Shown: positions 30,492 through 32,372 of the stretch, piece after piece
Layout: each line of letters begins with the position of its first letter
How positions within the stretch are numbered: position 1 is the first letter of the stretch
Source of the DNA: a virus
DNA: 32,372 nt
IMG/VR virus record: IMGVR_UViG_3300031624_000224
Coordinates: 1-32,372 of that record
Strand: one strand, 5' to 3'
Position numbers and translations under genes: made by a program
Notes under the pieces: model-generated
Database searches by the model: none
What the model was told of the DNA's origin: nothing
The model's input: the letters and a program-made list of their open reading frames with translations, nothing else

Positions 30492-32017
30492 TGGCGCGGA
30501 TATCCGCCAAGGAACGCAAACTGGCCGATACCCTGGCCAGCCCCGTGCTCTGGGGACAGGGATACCTGCGCAACCGGGACGGCCATCCGCGGGCATATTG
30601 GCAGCACCAGGCAGAGGACCTGCTTTGCCGGGAGAATAACATAATCCACCTGGATGGGCGCGACGTTGGCAAGAGCGTCTGCATTAGCACCGATGTCCTG
30701 CATTTCGCTTTCACAACCCACGGGGGCCAGGGACTAGTCGCCGCTCCGCACCAGGGGCACCTCGATACGCTGATTGAGGAGATCGAGTTCCAGCTCGACA
30801 GCAACCCTGACCTCATGGCCAGTATCGCACTCACCAAGTATGGCAAGCAGAAAATCCATCGCAAACCGTACTTCCGACTGGAGTTCACGAACGGCTCGAT
30901 CTTGTACTTCCGGCCCGCTGGTGCATACGGAGATGCGTTTCGTTCACTGCACGTCGACCGCGTGTGGGTGGATGAGGGTGCGTGGCTCACGGAGAAGGCC
31001 TGGAAGGCGCTGCGTCAATGTCTGAAGTCAGGCGGGCGACTACGCATCTACTCGACTCCGAACGGATTGAGGAATACCACTTACTATCGCCTCACCACAT
31101 CGACGCAGTTCAAGGTTTTTCGCTGGCCGTCCTGGCTCAACCCGGTATGGTCCGAGGAGCGCGAGGCAGAGTTGCTGGAGTTCTACGGCGGCCGGGACAG
31201 CGCCGGCTGGCAACACGAGGTCGCCGGCGAACATGGCAAGCCATCCTATGGAGCCTTCAACATCGAGTATCTGAATCTCTGTCGACAGGAGCTCCTGGAA
31301 TACCAGAAGGTGGTCATCACCGGTGACGAACTGAGTGGTTGCACATCCGAGGAAGAAACCCATGACCGGCTGGAGACCCTGCTCAATCTGGTGCCGCAGA
31401 CAGGCGTGTTCTGGATCGGAGGTGATCTCGGTTACACAAACGATCCAACTGAACTCGTCGTGTTCCAGGAGGTGGAATTGGCGGAGCGCCGAATCCTCAA
31501 ACTCGTCCTGCGCGTTCACATGGAGCACGTGGCTTACCCGCACATCGCGCAGACCATCGCACTGCTGGATCGATATTACACAGCTACGGGAATCGGCGTG
31601 GACAACGGTGGCAACGGACTGGCTGTGGTGCAGGAACTGCTGACCCTGGACAAGTATAAGGACCTGGACCTGGCGGGTCGTTTGCAAGGATACGATTTCG
31701 GGGGCATGACCACGCTGGCCGTCCGGGACGGACGTGAGGTTCGAAAGCGTACGAAGGAATTTATGACCAGCCTTATCAACGGTGCGCTACAACGCAGGCA
31801 GATCATCTTTCCGTCCGATGACCTGGAAATCGAAGACCAATTCACCACGCACACCTACACGCTGTGCGACGGGCGGATTGTCTACTCCAAGGGTAACGAC
31901 CACATCATCGACGCCGTGCGCTGCGCAATGCTGGCTCGGGAACAGGCCAACCTCGATCAGGTGGGCGAGGAAACCGTTTCCCTGAAGCCGCTGGTGACGG
32001 AACCGGTGTTTATCTAA
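30491..32017 (+). CDS. Terminase large subunit (DNA-packaging ATPase/nuclease)
   Basis: 508 aa. The ATPase domain has a Walker A-like HLDGRDVGKSVC (Gly56-Ser62) and Walker B RVWVDEGAWL (Asp161-Glu162). Next comes a coupling-type motif RIYSTPNGLRNTTYY. The C-terminal RNase H-like nuclease has acidic residues in WIGGDLGYTNDPTELVVF (Asp312), GIGVDNGGNG and DHIIDAVRCAML. This is the motor that packages DNA into a capsid and cuts concatemers. ATG 30491 overlaps the upstream TGA. No portal gene follows: 148 bp without a gene and then an unrecognised open frame close the window. Confidence 0.9.
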   Translation: MARISAKERKLADTLASPVLWGQGYLRNRDGHPRAYWQHQAEDLLCRENNIIHLDGRDVGKSVCISTDVLHFAFTTHGGQGLVAAPHQGHLDTLIEEIEFQLDSNPDLMASIALTKYGKQKIHRKPYFRLEFTNGSILYFRPAGAYGDAFRSLHVDRVWVDEGAWLTEKAWKALRQCLKSGGRLRIYSTPNGLRNTTYYRLTTSTQFKVFRWPSWLNPVWSEEREAELLEFYGGRDSAGWQHEVAGEHGKPSYGAFNIEYLNLCRQELLEYQKVVITGDELSGCTSEEETHDRLETLLNLVPQTGVFWIGGDLGYTNDPTELVVFQEVELAERRILKLVLRVHMEHVAYPHIAQTIALLDRYYTATGIGVDNGGNGLAVVQELLTLDKYKDLDLAGRLQGYDFGGMTTLAVRDGREVRKRTKEFMTSLINGALQRRQIIFPSDDLEIEDQFTTHTYTLCDGRIVYSKGNDHIIDAVRCAMLAREQANLDQVGEETVSLKPLVTEPVFI

Positions 32018-32165
32018 GTCTAACCGTCAATCAGTATGTTACACTTGAGATTATGGCTACGAGTAGCCGATTAATAGCCTATTGTGCTTCCAGTAGCCAA
32101 ATGTCTTTTCGGAAGTCTCTTAGAAACAATTCTATCAGACGACCCGCCATACCGACATCCTCTAG

Positions 32166-32372
32166 GTGCTTCCGGTTGACCTAAAGGGCAGGCTCTCTTG
32201 GACACACGGCGCCTACGCTTACGCCACGCTCGTAAGGGAGTATACTGAAACGTTCAAAAGCCTGGAATCGGACCATGTTTTGGCATATATTCCATGCGGA
32301 GGAGTGTTCAAATGGACAGAGGAAGTGCTTCGCTTTGAGTTTCTCGACCGACATCAATTGTATCATCGACTT
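32166..32372 (+). CDS. Possible partial gene at the window edge
   Basis: From GTG 32166, directly after an in-frame TAG, this frame stays open for 69 codons to the end of the window. It reads, in part, LSWTHGAYAYATLVREYTET, FKSLESDHVLAYIPCGG and FKWTEEVLRFEFLDRHQLYH. No clear ribosome binding site precedes it and I recognise no family; it does not look like a portal protein. The opposite strand has a competing short frame, so the call is weak. The gap 32018-32165 shows no supported feature. Confidence 0.3.
   Translation, partial: MLPVDLKGRLSWTHGAYAYATLVREYTETFKSLESDHVLAYIPCGGVFKWTEEVLRFEFLDRHQLYHRL

Overview
This window looks like most of an integrated phage-related mobile element, or a prophage early region, sitting beside a chromosomal tRNA-Asn gene in a bacterium. 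The host cannot be named from the sequence. What can be seen is strong GGAGG-type ribosome binding sites, a tRNA with genomically encoded CCA, frequent GTG/TTG starts, and a GC-rich core with visibly AT-richer inserts. The phage-like identity rests on a terminase small and large subunit pair, a Sak4-like recombination set, a large zinc-finger/Toprim/P-loop primase, a sigma factor, an XRE repressor with an ImmA-type protease, and two recombinases of different classes. No portal, capsid or tail gene is visible before the window ends.

Layout. 33-175: tRNA-Asn with two terminator-like hairpins. 502-3359: a tightly coupled integration cassette (small ORF, DUF2924 protein, large serine recombinase, HTH protein). 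3486-5037: a near-consensus sigma70 promoter followed by a YdjM-like membrane protein, the XRE regulator and the ImmA/IrrE metallopeptidase, which together resemble a lysogeny or SOS switch. 5065-7548: three unrecognised accessory genes, including an overlapping pair (391 aa, and a 312 aa protein with Cys/His cluster and HTH). 7740-9291: small proteins and the sigma factor, with structured intergenic RNA. 9291-12065: a recombination block of RecB/Cas4-like nuclease, Sak4-like ATPase, DUF669 protein and ERCC4 nuclease. 12126-16924: an opposite-strand, AT-richer SbcD/SbcC-like (YhaO/YhaN-like) pair. 17334-19547: a RecD2 helicase, followed by a decayed copy of the DUF669/ERCC4 junction.

19726-23068 is an opposite-strand, AT-richer operon read leftwards: an excisionase-type HTH, a protein with a candidate nuclease N-terminus fused to HEAT-like repeats, a PvuII-type (beta-class, probably N4-cytosine) DNA methyltransferase, a GIY-YIG-like protein and a small HNH protein. 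It reads as a restriction-modification system with an unusual candidate restriction enzyme and two accessory nuclease-fold proteins. 23222-26542 is the primase/ATPase. A 324-bp intergenic region follows with eleven copies of GCGAAGG in both orientations, including an 18-bp perfect inverted repeat; this is the best candidate replication origin. 26961-32017 holds two hypothetical or regulatory genes, the terminase small subunit, an inserted opposite-strand tyrosine recombinase coupled to a stand-alone core-binding-domain protein, and the terminase large subunit.

The observations most worth following up are: the HEAT-repeat restriction-modification operon; the iteron cluster; five copies of a CGGTARGTAW motif upstream of gene starts in an element with its own sigma factor; the uncharacterised two-gene module at 5445-7548; the split arrangement of the tyrosine recombinase with an attachment-like dyad; and the fossil ERCC4 copy, which records rearrangement of the recombination block.
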